NCBI GenBank assembly: GCA_020002185.1
Contig: CM034538.1
Coordinates: 68,522,183-68,586,182 of the forward strand
Origin: Paraescarpia echinospica
Lineage: Eukaryota > Annelida > Polychaeta > Sabellida > Siboglinidae
Length of the DNA: 64,000 nt
Direction of reading: 5' to 3'
Shown here in pieces: positions 1 to 10,267 of the stretch (position 1 is its first letter; the number at the start of each line of letters is the position of its first letter). The notes below the pieces were generated by a model, which saw nothing but the letters and a program-made list of their open reading frames with translations, had not been told where the DNA came from and did no database searches. Both the position numbers and the translations under genes were made by a program.

Positions 1-318
1 ATTGAGTGATTCTTACTTTGAATGTTGTACTTTTTAATGTTGTACATGTATGATATAGATTCATTCGTAATTACTGCATGCCATTTTGCAAAGCTTTTGT
101 ATGTTTCTTGTCGGAAGTAGCCATATACATGTACATGTAAGTATGTATGTATAGCTATTAGCATACTCGTAGCTCAGTCAGATCATTGCAAATGAAGAAC
201 TGTAAATAAATATTACCTTACAAAAGTCCTAATTTTAACAACAGCTTTATTGTCATGTCACATTAATACAAAATCATTGCAAAAAATTCCAATGAACTCA
301 TTACGCACCAAAAAAAAA

Positions 319-720
319 TCATGTTTCTAGCATCATCCAATCAAAAGTCATAGTGTATTTTGGCTATTTTCGGTAAATGTGACGACCATTTTGAATTTTG
401 GTCCGTGTTCATAGTCGGGCATAATTAAAAATGGTTCCACTGAAATCCTAATATGGCAACACATAGGGATGGACACCAAAATCGTGTCTCTAGCATAAAC
501 CAATCAAACGTTATGCTCGATTTTTGATGAAAATGGCGGCCATTTTGAATTGTTGTGATGTGAACATCGGACATCATTGGAAATGGTTCCATTGCATTCC
601 TCGTATGTCAAAACATGTGTATATACACAACAATCATGTTCCTAGCATGCTCCAGTGTAAAGGTGTAACACATTTTCTAATATGACCTACGTTCACGGTA
701 GCCATCTTGGATTTGCCTGG
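319..720. repeat. Diverged ~155-bp tandem repeat, 2.6 copies
   Basis: Three related blocks begin with ATCrTGTyyCTAGCAT at about 319, 481 and 633, so the spacing is roughly 162 and 152 bp. Each block continues with a shared order of motifs: CCAATCAAA or a variant, an ATGGCGGCCATTTTGAAT-like string, and AAATGGTTCCAyTG. The copies are clearly diverged, so the array is old. I do not recognise the family. Confidence 0.65.
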
Positions 721-1311
721 CTCCCGCAAATTGCCCAAGGATGGCGCGTTGCCATCCCGCTTATTTCAGTTGAGGGACCCATAACCTACACGATTCACCA
801 AAAAAACCTTACACTACCAACCATTTCCAGGTTCCAAAAATGGCAACTCGATTAACGTTACACATGAAACGGACACTTTTGTGAAGCTCACTCGACACCG
901 CCGCCGCCGCGGTACAGATTTGTTGTGAAGTTATTGGTTGAACGTCAGCGCCTCGTCATTCATGTTAAGGTACGAATGTTTATTCTTTAATCAGAGTAAG
1001 TGACTAAGTGTTGGTATTTGTCATGCATGAGAAATATGGCAGCTTTAAGTGGATATTATGTAGGGGCTTTAGTCTTTATGGGTTCGTGTCTCTTTGGTAT
1101 TGTGTCGTTTTTCTCTTAGTGTGACGGCTTCGATGAAAGTTTTTATTGAACTGGCAGCTACACTGGTCAGTAAACTTGGTTGTCATGTTGTAATTCAGTT
1201 TAATTTATTTTAAACGAGTTGGGTTTGAGAAACCGACACAATGCAGCATTGTGATGGAATCATGCGATGCACGAAAATTTGATACTCTAGTTTATTGTAC
1301 ACTATATATTA

Positions 1312-1395
1312 ACATATATATGACATATATATATATATATATATATTTGTATATACACACACACATATATATATATATGTATATATGTCATACCC
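1312..1395. repeat. (TA)n / (CA)n microsatellite
   Basis: An alternating AT run with an internal short CACACA segment. The open reading frame across it is low-complexity and is not a gene. Confidence 0.85.
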
Positions 1396-2011
1396 CGCTA
1401 CTCATTGCTAGCTTGGATGCCGGATGGCCCCCGCCAATATAAAACCCTGCCTACGCCATTGATATAGTACAATAACGCCAAACGGCTGTGGGCCCGTTTT
1501 GCATGCCTAAATATAAGTGGGACAATCCAAAACTGCAATACAAGCAGTTGTACAGGGGTATGTTCACACAAAAAAAGTCAACGACTTTGTATTTACCCCC
1601 TTCAAACATTGTATATTCTCACTTGTATTATAGTTAAACTTGTTTGGTTGTCTTGTATATATACTGTTGCCAATGTTCTGAATAAACATTCATTCATTTA
1701 TTCAGTCATTCATATACTTTTTGTTAAAGCCTGTTATAAATAAAGTTATAAATAAAGTGTAGTGTTACGCACCTTGTGCAAATTGTTTTTTCCGGTGCTG
1801 TATTTAATGATTATCGTAACTTTGGTCACAACGCAGACATCTAGAGTCCAGTGGCCGGTTGCATGTCATTAGCTCCTAGGTGGCACATAGCCATTAGGGG
1901 CGGTTTCATGACACGCACCCAGCTGAGTTCGTGCCCAAATTAGGGCGCAACTCCTGGGACAACCCCGAGCAGCCCTAACTCCAGCTAGGTGTCACCTAGC
2001 GTGTTTTACTA

Positions 2012-3054
2012 ATGGCCGCGATGGTTCACGAGTTATACTGGCGCAGACAATTAAGAAGAAATCGCGTTTTTAGAGATCATTTACCCCCCCGGATATGTAC
2101 AGCGACATTCAGCTGTTTGAAAGGTTTCGTTTCAGAAGAGTTGATCTATTCAGAATCGTCGACGAAATTCGTGGCGACTTGGAATTTGGATATAGCCGAA
2201 AGGGATTCTTGTCATCCGAACTTCAAGTATTAACTGCGTTGCGATTTTTCGCGTCTGGGTCCTTCCAGAATGTTGTTGGCGATACAATTCTGACACGTAA
2301 ATCGATCGTTAGTAGAACAATTTATCGTGTGTCACAAGCTTTGTGTGAGCGCGCGCGAAGATGGATTTTCTTTCCCCGACAGCGTGAAGCGAATCGGCAG
2401 AAACGGTTGTTTTATGCTATGCCCAAGGCAAGTTTCCCAAATGTCATCGGTTGCGTTGATGGGACGCACGTGAAGTTGCAGGCTCTGGTCGTAAACGAGT
2501 ACGAGTGTGTCAACAGGAGCGGCAGACACAGCATTAATGTGCATCCCATTTGTGATGCCGAACTGCGCATTTTAAATTGTGCAGTCAAATTTCCGGGATC
2601 GGCACATGATGCACGAATTTTGAGGAAGGGCTCAGTTTGGAGAGCCTTCGAGGGGAATCCTCACCCTCTTGACGGCTTTATTCTGGGAGACAGTGCGTAC
2701 CCGTTACGAGAATGGCTACTGACGCCCTTTATAAATCCACATACACTACCAGAGATCGCGTACAGCCGCGCCTTTGTCAGCACGAGAGTAACAATAGAAA
2801 GGTGTAACAGTGTCCTGAAACGGCGATTTCACTGTCTGCGTACAGAATTGCGGTACTGTCCAGACAGAGCATGCAAAATCATCACAGCGTGCTTGGTGTT
2901 GCATAATATGGCTTTGGAATTTGGCACATCCGCCCCCGACCCACGCGACAACAATGATGATGATGATGATAACACTGTATGCAGCGACAATCCCACCATT
3001 TCAGGAACAGCTATGCGTCAACGTATTGTTCAACAACACTTTACAAGAAGGTAA
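2012..3054 (+). CDS. Harbinger (PIF) family transposase, HARBI1-like, with one frameshift near the N-terminus
   Basis: This is a DDE nuclease-type transposase of the PIF/Harbinger superfamily, which cuts and joins transposon ends in the nucleus. The main frame (2095-3054, 319 codons) shows the expected order: N-terminal helical region, then GCVDGTH with the first catalytic Asp at residue 122, LGDSAYP with the second Asp at residue 199, and TIERCNS with the Glu at residue 235, followed by the conserved C-terminal CLVLHNMA stretch. The natural N-terminus (starting MAAMVHELYWRR) lies upstream at 2012 in another frame. The two frames meet at a run of seven C's at 2084-2090, so the copy carries a one-base slip, either real or a sequencing error. 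An acidic Asp run near residue 289 is encoded by a GAT repeat. The stop codon lies inside an AAG|GTAAGT string that looks like a perfect splice donor, but the C-terminus already looks complete. The usual partner gene with a Myb/SANT-like domain was not found nearby. A transposon copy is more likely than the domesticated host gene. Confidence 0.82.
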
Positions 3055-4806
3055 GTCTTTATCAACAGGAAGCTTTATTAAATATAAATACACAACATGC
3101 TATATTAGCATCCCATAGCTTGTGACTTGCTACTTACACAATAAGGAGGATATACCTGCAAAATCGCAATAGCATTTACGGAGATTCTATTCATCAACAT
3201 CCAAGCTGTGGGACGTGCTCTCTGGCACGTATATTATATTGTACGATGTAAACTGATTGCATCATTGTTGATGTACTGGTACTGCGAGTGTATTATTTTC
3301 TGTACCATTAGAATGATGTTTAATAGTACACATAATTGAAAGATAATTCATGGAACAGAGTAGGTGAGGCAATTATATGTACGTTCTTGGAATCTACTGT
3401 TGATTAATATATAATCACTTCAGGTTAGACCACCTTGATTCATGTAGTTTATGAAGTGACAAGAAACTGCTAGAATTTCCAAATGATATATGAACAGATA
3501 TATATATACTAATACTAAACTGATATGTAATGAACATAAGTGTGTGGGATGTTGAACTCCAGTACCAGTTTATTGCTGAAGATAATATACCCTAGCATCT
3601 ATGTTTGTTGTGTAGCTGTATATATGTAGAAGGAAATACAGGGTGAACTGTTGACTAGAAACCTGTTGTACCGAGCAGTTTACTAGAAACTAGGAGCGAT
3701 TATTTGGTAAACATCAGCTGTGTAGTTAGTGGTGCTTGCTCAATCCTAGCTGCTATAAAGTCAATACGCATAGCAGCAAACTTTATGATGTTAAAAGTTG
3801 ACCCAAGACTGAGGTGTAGACTAGAAGCAGACCCAACTGGCATGTGGCATGAGACACTTGTGTGACATAGGACATGATAAACTGATGACAGTTGTGTCTC
3901 CCCGGAGACAACTGTCATTAGACATTGCCTATGCCCGAAGCCTTTTGAGAAAACTTCTAGTAGCTGCGGTAAAGACTTGTCTCCATACACATATCTTCTG
4001 TATACAAAAGCTTTAAAAATTTTGAACAATCCAATTATCCATTGCACACTGTATGTTTTAGTTTCTTAACTAGTTCTACATTTGCAGTGTTTCTTTAATC
4101 ATGCCGCTTGATGGCTGTTGATGACTAACAATGACAACATAACATCCAAATTCAGAGTGGCGCTCTTGGCTTAGGAAATTCCTTTGGTGATGACTTGGAT
4201 TGTATCTTGCTTCTTTAAACACTTTCAATCAGTTGAAACTGAAATGTTTTGTCCTTTGGTTGTTTACGATATTGTCAAGTTGTGACACTGTTATTCTATT
4301 TATATGTAGTCTCATCTTAAATGGTATATAACCCAGTTTAAAGATCCTTAGCTTCAGTAAAACTGAAAAGTTCATGTTCTCAGCTCTGGCAAGGCAACAT
4401 GTAAGACTCCCCTCCACCTGTGTATATCCATCTAAAATTGTGTATATGTAATTAAATGTGTGTATACTGTTTAACTCAGTGTGAATAATGTGTGTGTTTA
4501 AACTGTAGAGTTTGTTTCTAAATGAGCTGAGCATGTGAGAATGCCTGTTAGATAGCTAGGGGGTATTGTGTGACACATTTGCATGTTTCCCTTAGCTTAT
4601 GTTACTGCTGGTGTTGGGTCCAGTGTTGTTGTGAGTGAAATTGTCTGCAATAAAAATGATCACAGATCCTTAAAAAAACACTGGTAAACAAGACATTACC
4701 CTATAATGAAGAAGTTATATGGGGTAAATACTGCTAAATACAAAGAAACCATATGTATAGAAACTACATAATTTTGTCACACACTATATCATTGGAATTG
4801 GTAGAG
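3055..4806. other. Intergenic, no supported gene
   Basis: The region is AT-rich and has only short frames without family resemblance. No RNA gene or repeat array was recognised. The 3' end of the Harbinger element should lie somewhere here, but I could not place an inverted repeat. Confidence 0.4.
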
Positions 4807-5990
4807 TAATAATAATAATAATAATTTATTTCTTATATAGCGCCCCATCCAAATAATTGTTCTGGGGCACTTTACTAATACGAATTAATAAATAACACCG
4901 TACGATATATAGTTAAACATACTATGCACTCATTACTACTAAGTTAAATCAATTATACTGTCTTAAAATAAATAAATAAACACAAGTATGCAAGCTATTC
5001 AAACAATAAAATAGATTAATTATAATATAAAATTAATTAAAATAAAGGTATCAATAATTATGATCATTGATCATCAAATGTTAAAATAATTTATGAAAAG
5101 ATGCGTCTTCAGTGCCACTTTAAAGTGATTGGCACTAGTGCATTGGTGCACTGTGAGTGGTAGTTGATTCCATGCTCTTGGAGCTGCACAAGAGAATGCT
5201 CGTTCGCCGAGTTTAGTGCGTTTAGTTGGTTGTTTAAGGAGTAGCTGATCGGAGGAGCGTAGACAGCATGTCGGGCGATACAGAGAGAGAAGTGCTGATA
5301 GATATGGAGGTGCGAGCCCATGAAGGCATTTGAAAGTGAGAAGTAAGGTCTTGAAAGTAATGTGACTCTTCACAGGAAGCCAGTGCAGCTCCAAGAGTAT
5401 GGGCGTGACATGGTCTCGTTTCGACTGCATCATAATGATACGAGCACATGCATTTTGGACACATAGTTTCTCAATTACTATCGCTGGCAATCCGATAAGA
5501 AGACTATTGCTGTTGTCAATTCATGAAATGTCTAGCGCATGCACAAGTTGTTTTGTGTGTTCTTTGCCTAAGTATCGACGAATGCGTCCAATGCTATGGA
5601 GGTGGTAATATGCATTTCTGCAAATGTGTGTTACGTGTCGCTCAAGGGACATATCAGAATCAAAGTTCACTCCCTAGTTTCTGGCATGTGTGTTGGGTAA
5701 CAAGAGCATTTTTCTGATAGTTGTATCAAATGCTATGCTCAGATCAATTAGCAGCAGAACCACACCTTTGCATTCATCCATGCACTGAATCACATTGTCA
5801 TACACATGCAGAAGCGCAGTTTCAGGACTACAGTCCTGTCGGTAGGCTGATTGCAACGACAGATACAGGTGGTTTCAAGCATGTGTGCAATCAACCGGTT
5901 TGCCACAATCCTCTCGACTAACTTTAATAAAAAGCACATGTTAGTAATAGGCCGATAGCTTTTCAAAATGTCAGGCTTCTTAGGCAGTTG
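4807..5990 (-). mobile_element. L2/CR1-group LINE fragment, internally deleted
   Basis: Read on the minus strand, this is the 3' half of a non-LTR retrotransposon. The 3' end at about 4807 is an (ATT)n tail preceded by a GGGGCGCTATATAAG-like string typical of this group. The minus frame at 5490-5074 is the conserved C-terminal tail of the polyprotein, with RDHVTPILLELHWLPV, ERAFSCAAPRAWNQLP and a KTHLF end. The minus frame around 5856-5674 is a piece of reverse transcriptase with LQSAYRQ and a LxDLSIAFDT catalytic block. Upstream (5990-5860) a RT fragment resembling YRPITN can be read. Between AFDT and the LGVxFDSDMS-like block about 150 codons are missing, including the YADD box, so the copy is internally deleted as well as interrupted by stops. 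Confidence 0.8.
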
Positions 5991-6120
5991 ACCTATTATG
6001 AGTATAAGTAAACATTTTTTGTTAGGGTATTGTCAGTATATGAGGAAAACACCTCTTAGGCAATTGAATGAATATGAACAAACTATGTTTTATATAAATG
6101 GCTGAATTTGAGCAACCAAT

Positions 6121-7899
6121 TTGAATGAATATGGAAAAGCCTTGTGTGCTCACAGTAGACAGAACATGAACAAGAGTTGTGTGTTTCAGGCACTAACTGT
6201 GAAATACAACTTAACATCTGTATCACAAATAACCCATGTGAGAAGGGGGATGTTTGTGAGTGTGCGGGAGACTCGTACATCTGTAAAGTACTGTCAAGTA
6301 CTCAAAGATTTACTTAATAAACATGCACCCCTGAGATCTAAATATGTGTCCCAAAAGCCACATGCTCCATGGATGACTCCTGAAATTCTACAATCTAAAA
6401 AGCGCCGGCACTATCTTGAACGTGTATGGCGCAAATCACGCTTGCCTTTGGACAGATCACGATATTCTAAACAGTGTCACTACTGCAACAGACAAATGGC
6501 CAAAGCTAAATCAAATTATTACACAAACATGGTCTCGAGTAACTCTGATAACCCACGTCAGCTATGGAACTGCATAAATCATATTTTACATAGACGGCCG
6601 CCTCCATCTCTACCTAGTCATGTGTCAGTCAAATCTCTGTGTGACTCGTTTTCTAGTCATTTCAAAGATAAAATAAGTCTTATACGTTCTGCTTTTCCAT
6701 TTCACACTTTAAGTACTGTAAATGTGAACTCCCCACAAGTAAATTCTCCACTTGTATTGTTTGAGCCAGCCACAGTTGATGAAGTGAGGACAATAATAAT
6801 GTCCTCCCCAAATAAGTCATGCGATCTCGATCCATTACCAACCATACTACTAAAAGCATGTCTTGACTCTTTACTTGGTACAATAACGAATATCATAAAT
6901 TTATCACTAAGTTCGGGTAAATTCCCAGATGATTTTAAATACGCACATGTAAATCCTGTTCTCAAGAAAACTTCTCTGCCAAAAGATGATTTCAAAAATT
7001 ATAGGCCAATTTCTAATCTTAGCTTTATTTCTAAGATACTTGAGAAAGTCGTAGCAAGCCGTCTAAGGCGTCATATTAGCTCAACTTGTTTATCCAGTGT
7101 GCTCCAATCAGCATACAAACAATTTCATTCTACTGAGACTGCTCTCCTAAAAGTACACAATGATGTTATATTAAACATTGATAAAGGCAAAGTAACTGCA
7201 CTTACCTTGCTTGATCTGTCTGCCGCCTTTGATACCATTGATCACAACACTCTTGTCAAACGTTTATCATTGTGGTATGGCATATCTGGCACTGCTCTGA
7301 CCTGGTTTTCTTCATATCTAACCAATAGACATCAATGTATAAAGATAGATAATTACTTTTCAACCTCACTCCCCACTTCATGTGGCATTCCCCAGGGTCC
7401 CGTTCTTGGGCCTTTGCTTTTCACACTCTACACTGCGCCACTCAGCTCTGTAATCCGAAGTCATAACTTGGATCATCACCTTTATGCAGATGACACACAG
7501 ATCTACATTTCCTTGGCCACGCCCGATACAAGTCATTCTCTAAACCGACTCAACGATTGTCTCCAAGATGTTTTTTCATGGATGACCGATAATAAATTAA
7601 AGTTAAATGCAGACAAAACTGAATTCCTCATCATTGGTACTCCAATGCAGCGAGGTAAACTAAATGACTTTTTTCCAACATGCATCCTGAGTCAAACTAT
7701 CACACCAGCAGCATCAGTATGGAATCTAGGAGTGACCTTTGCTTGCGACTTCAATTTCAGACAACACATATCCCAAACGTGCCGTTGCTGTTTTTATCAT
7801 ATCCGTGATCTTTGCCGCATTCACCGACATATGTCGCTTTCTGTCGCTAAGACTATATCAAGGATATTGCAAAACTACAACGCGTCCAAAATTGTTTAG
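6121..7899 (+). pseudogene. LINE reverse transcriptase ORF (592 codons, broken C-terminus)
   Basis: The frame encodes the RT of the plus-strand LINE. Visible blocks in order are the linker region, NYRPISNLSFISKILEKVV, QSAYKQFHSTETALLKVHND, LLDLSAAFDTIDH with a catalytic Asp, CGIPQGPVLGPLLFT, and LYADDTQIY with YADD at residues 455-458. The last residues after KTISR are out of frame with the family. The homologous reading continues in another frame from about 7870 to 8038, then at 8039-8257 with GTRAFSVAAPTIWNSLP. The first ~55 codons (6121-6285) have no family resemblance and are probably flanking DNA read through by chance. Confidence 0.8.
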
Positions 7900-8406
7900 C
7901 AAGGGTAGTCACACAATCTCCTCGATTCTCCCGCTCAGTGCCACTTCTAAAATCACTGCATTGGCTCCCCGTGCGATATCGCATTATGTTTAAGATCTGC
8001 ACAATCACCTACCAAGCCCTTTCATCCATTTACACTCAATGATCACACCAGCCAGACAAGCCAGACAACTTCGGTCGTCTAGTTCGAAGTTGCTATCTGT
8101 TCCTAGAGTTAAGACAAAGGCTGGAACTCGAGCTTTTTCAGTTGCCGCGCCAACTATATGGAATTCGCTTCCCGTTAATGTTAAATTAGCAGAAAATATT
8201 GTTACATTTCGTCGTCACCTCAAAACCTATCTTTTCAATATCGCCTATCCTCCCTAGCTTTGTAGCACATCCATCCATTTGTTGACGAATTTCGCCTAGC
8301 ACACGAGTACGAGAATGCTTAATCCTTTGGTTTTGGTGTGCCACTGAGCTCGGATTGTCTGAGGATATTGGTGCTTAAGAAGTTATTTATTTATTATTAT
8401 TATTAA
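6285..8406 (+). mobile_element. L2/CR1-group LINE, 5'-truncated, second copy
   Basis: A plus-strand non-LTR retrotransposon lying head to head with the preceding copy. It lacks the endonuclease and begins in the endonuclease-RT linker (VLKDLLNKHAPLRSKYV at about 6300). It runs through a nearly complete reverse transcriptase to the conserved C-terminus at 8039-8257. A (TTA)n tail at about 8385-8406 marks the 3' end. Two defects are visible: a frameshift with a small deletion near 7855-7900 and a further interruption near 8040. The two head-to-head copies are diverged from each other, so they look like independent insertions and not a recent duplication. Confidence 0.85.
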
Positions 8407-8559
8407 ATGCCCCATGGGCTACAGTGATGCCACCTGTACAGAGTGTAAGTCTTGTGTTTGTCAATCGTGGGATATTGATCAACTGATTGCTGGAACGGTA
8501 CTAAAATGCATCAAAGCATCACTACGAACCCTTTGGTCCTCTGTATATTATATTTGTGG
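8407..8559. other. Short spacer between LINE tail and SINE
   Basis: Nothing recognised. The stretch separates the LINE (TTA)n tail from the tRNA-like head of the SINE. Confidence 0.4.
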
Positions 8560-8776
8560 AGATTAATGGCGCAGTTACTAGAGCAACAGACTCTTAATCG
8601 AGATAACACAGGTTCAAATCCTGTGCTGCAGTGTCAAACCTTGGAGTTCGTTCACTCTACATTGCTCCAGTTCACTCGGCTGTATGAATGAGTACCTGGC
8701 TATTAACAGTGGTGGATGGTTGTGCACAAAGTCTTTATGCATTAATTGCAGCATGGCTGAATGCTTTCTAGAGAAG
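8560..8776 (+). mobile_element. tRNA-derived SINE, 5' part (interrupted by the gypsy element)
   Basis: The head carries an A-box-like TGGCGCAGTTAC at about 8567 and a B-box-like GGTTCAAATCC at 8611, at the spacing of a tRNA promoter. A central part follows with CACTCGGCTGTATGAATGAG and TACCTGGCTAT, resembling the conserved centre of widespread invertebrate SINEs. The continuation is found after the gypsy element at 13309. A second copy lies on the minus strand at 55740-56063 and a fragment at 42513-42660, which confirms an interspersed family. It is not a functional tRNA gene, because no cloverleaf or anticodon arm is maintained. Confidence 0.8.
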
Positions 8777-8881
8777 TGTTATATATGACATATCACGTGT
8801 TCCTGTTCCTGGTTAGAGAGTTGTTCCGGACTTCCGGTAATAAAATGTTTTGTTCTATTTGACTACGTCAATAGTTCTCTG
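8777..8881 (+). repeat. 5' LTR of the gypsy element (105 bp shared)
   Basis: It begins TGTTATATATGACATATCAC and is identical to the 3' copy for 105 bp, to the CTCTG at 8877-8881. It contains an AATAAA at about 8839. The last ~25 bp present in the 3' LTR are absent here, and no convincing tRNA primer site follows. The 5' LTR edge with its primer site may therefore have been altered. Confidence 0.88.
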
Positions 8882-8928
8882 ACCGTCGCACGCAAGTAGA
8901 ACTTTCGCTGACTACGTCATTGTGAAAA

Positions 8929-9906
8929 ATGGAAAACACGGGTTTCGAGCCGTTCGCCATAACGCCCGCTGACAGCGCAAGTGCGCGATGGGAGCGGTGG
9001 ATTCGCCGTTTCGACAATTTCGTCGTCGCGCGAGATATAGACGACGACAGGCGGAAGAAGGCGATGTTGTTACACTACGCTGGTGAAGCTGTATTCGAGC
9101 TGAGTGAGTCTGTTGGTGTCGTCGACAGTGACAATTACGCTGAAACGAAAGACAAGCTTACGGCCTACTTCACACCGGAACGAAACGAAGAATATGAAGT
9201 GTTCGTCTTTCGCCAGTCACAACAGCACACTGGTGAGACAGTGGACCAATTTCACGCTCGACTTCAACTGCTGTCTAAAAATTGCAATTTTCAAGACAAA
9301 TCGCGTGAAATAAAATCGCAAATCATTCAGAAGTGCACGATGCCTAAGATTCGCGAAAAGGGACTGAGTGAGGCAACGATCAGTCTCGATCGTTTGCTGA
9401 CGTACGGTCGTACGCTTGAGTCCACAATGCATCAATCATCGGTCATGGGGACCAACGCCGCGTCAACGACGAACGTCAACGCAGTTTCCAGTGATCGTCA
9501 TCACCACCCGCGTTCGAGGAAGCAAAACCGCGACTGGAATAGTCGTTCTGTTGGTCGCCAGGGTGCGCCACCGAAAACTGACAATCAACGAAAACCCCGT
9601 CGTGTGGCGCCACCGCGCTGCAGCGATACCGTTTCAAAATATGGCAATGCACAATCTTGTCCAGGCTGTGGAAAATCTCCGCACAATAGAACGGAATGTC
9701 CAGCTTGGGGCAAAACATGTTACAAATGCGAAAAACCTAATCACTTCGCTAGAGTGTGTAGAGCTGTCTTGGCAAACACTAATTTGGTAAAGGACGTTCC
9801 ACAACAATCAGACAATGCAGGTTTATGCAACGACACACACATTAAATCTGTACAACTGCAACGCCACGCGCACGAACACTGTCGCACCATACATGTGTAC
9901 AATTGA
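8929..9906 (+). CDS. gag: Gypsy gag polyprotein with two CCHC zinc knuckles
   Basis: A 325-codon structural protein of the retrotransposon that packages element RNA into virus-like particles in the cytoplasm. The N-terminal two thirds has the retrotransposon gag capsid pattern (W..RF..F near the start, then AFxxYF and a QxxxETVDQFHARL block around residue 105). Two nucleocapsid zinc knuckles of the form CX2CX4HX4C are visible at residues 244-257 and 264-277. The start is chosen because it lies 47 bp after the shared LTR segment with AAAATGG context and gives the expected N-terminus. The stop at 9904-9906 overlaps the protease frame by 92 bp, consistent with frameshift expression of pol. Confidence 0.88.
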   Translation: MENTGFEPFAITPADSASARWERWIRRFDNFVVARDIDDDRRKKAMLLHYAGEAVFELSESVGVVDSDNYAETKDKLTAYFTPERNEEYEVFVFRQSQQHTGETVDQFHARLQLLSKNCNFQDKSREIKSQIIQKCTMPKIREKGLSEATISLDRLLTYGRTLESTMHQSSVMGTNAASTTNVNAVSSDRHHHPRSRKQNRDWNSRSVGRQGAPPKTDNQRKPRRVAPPRCSDTVSKYGNAQSCPGCGKSPHNRTECPAWGKTCYKCEKPNHFARVCRAVLANTNLVKDVPQQSDNAGLCNDTHIKSVQLQRHAHEHCRTIHVYN

Positions 9907-10267
9907 CATTCAGAGTACACGAGTCAAGATGGAAATTGATACTGGGGCTTCTGTTTCGTTGATAGCAGACAGAGACTGGGTTAGAATCAAAGAGGCTAAT
10001 CCACAGCTGACACTCAGCACACGTGACGTGCCAAGTCTGCGCACGTATTCAGGCGACACAATTCAACCACTGGAGCAGGTGCTATTGAATGTACATCACA
10101 ATCGCCAACATCACACGCTGAGTGCGCTGATCGTCCCAGGGGCTGGTCCGAATCTGCTCGGACGTGATTGGCTGTCGGTGCTACGTCTTAATTGGGCTGA
10201 ACTGCATAAAATGGACCAAGATTCGTTTCTTGAGCATTACCAAGTGTGTTCATCACGGCAGGACTAG
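9815..10267 (+). CDS. Gypsy aspartic protease region
   Basis: The frame overlaps the end of gag in the next frame. It carries the retropepsin active site IDTGASVSL, with the Asp at residue 42 of the frame, and a later LLGRDWL block that corresponds to the second conserved protease region. The protease would mature the gag and pol polyproteins. The first part of the frame overlaps gag and may not be translated from its own start; a frameshift from gag is the usual route. Near 10240 the homologous reading passes into another frame, so the polyprotein is interrupted there as read. Confidence 0.82.
   Translation: MQVYATTHTLNLYNCNATRTNTVAPYMCTIDIQSTRVKMEIDTGASVSLIADRDWVRIKEANPQLTLSTRDVPSLRTYSGDTIQPLEQVLLNVHHNRQHHTLSALIVPGAGPNLLGRDWLSVLRLNWAELHKMDQDSFLEHYQVCSSRQD

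Larger units (their letters stand above)
1..2011. other. Gene-poor left flank
   Basis: I see no supported gene here. The stretch holds a diverged tandem repeat (about 319-720) and a TA-rich microsatellite (about 1312-1395). A short CpG-richer patch around 895-970 contains a GCC triplet run and an AAG|GTACG donor-like site that could be a non-coding first exon, but nothing confirms it. At about 1674-1712 there is a tail-like string with TGAATAAA followed by ATTC/CATT repeats, which resembles the 3' end of a non-LTR element. Upstream of the Harbinger transposase (1860-2011) the DNA is GC-richer and may be transposon terminal sequence, but I could not pair a terminal inverted repeat. Confidence 0.5.

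Noticed and set aside
2012..3054. Host gene HARBI1 instead of a transposon
   Set aside because: There are no introns, a frameshift is present, and the setting is full of elements. A transposon copy is simpler, though not proven, because I found no terminal repeats.
8567..8621. A tRNA gene suggested by A and B boxes
   Set aside because: No cloverleaf can be formed, and the segment is the head of an interspersed SINE.
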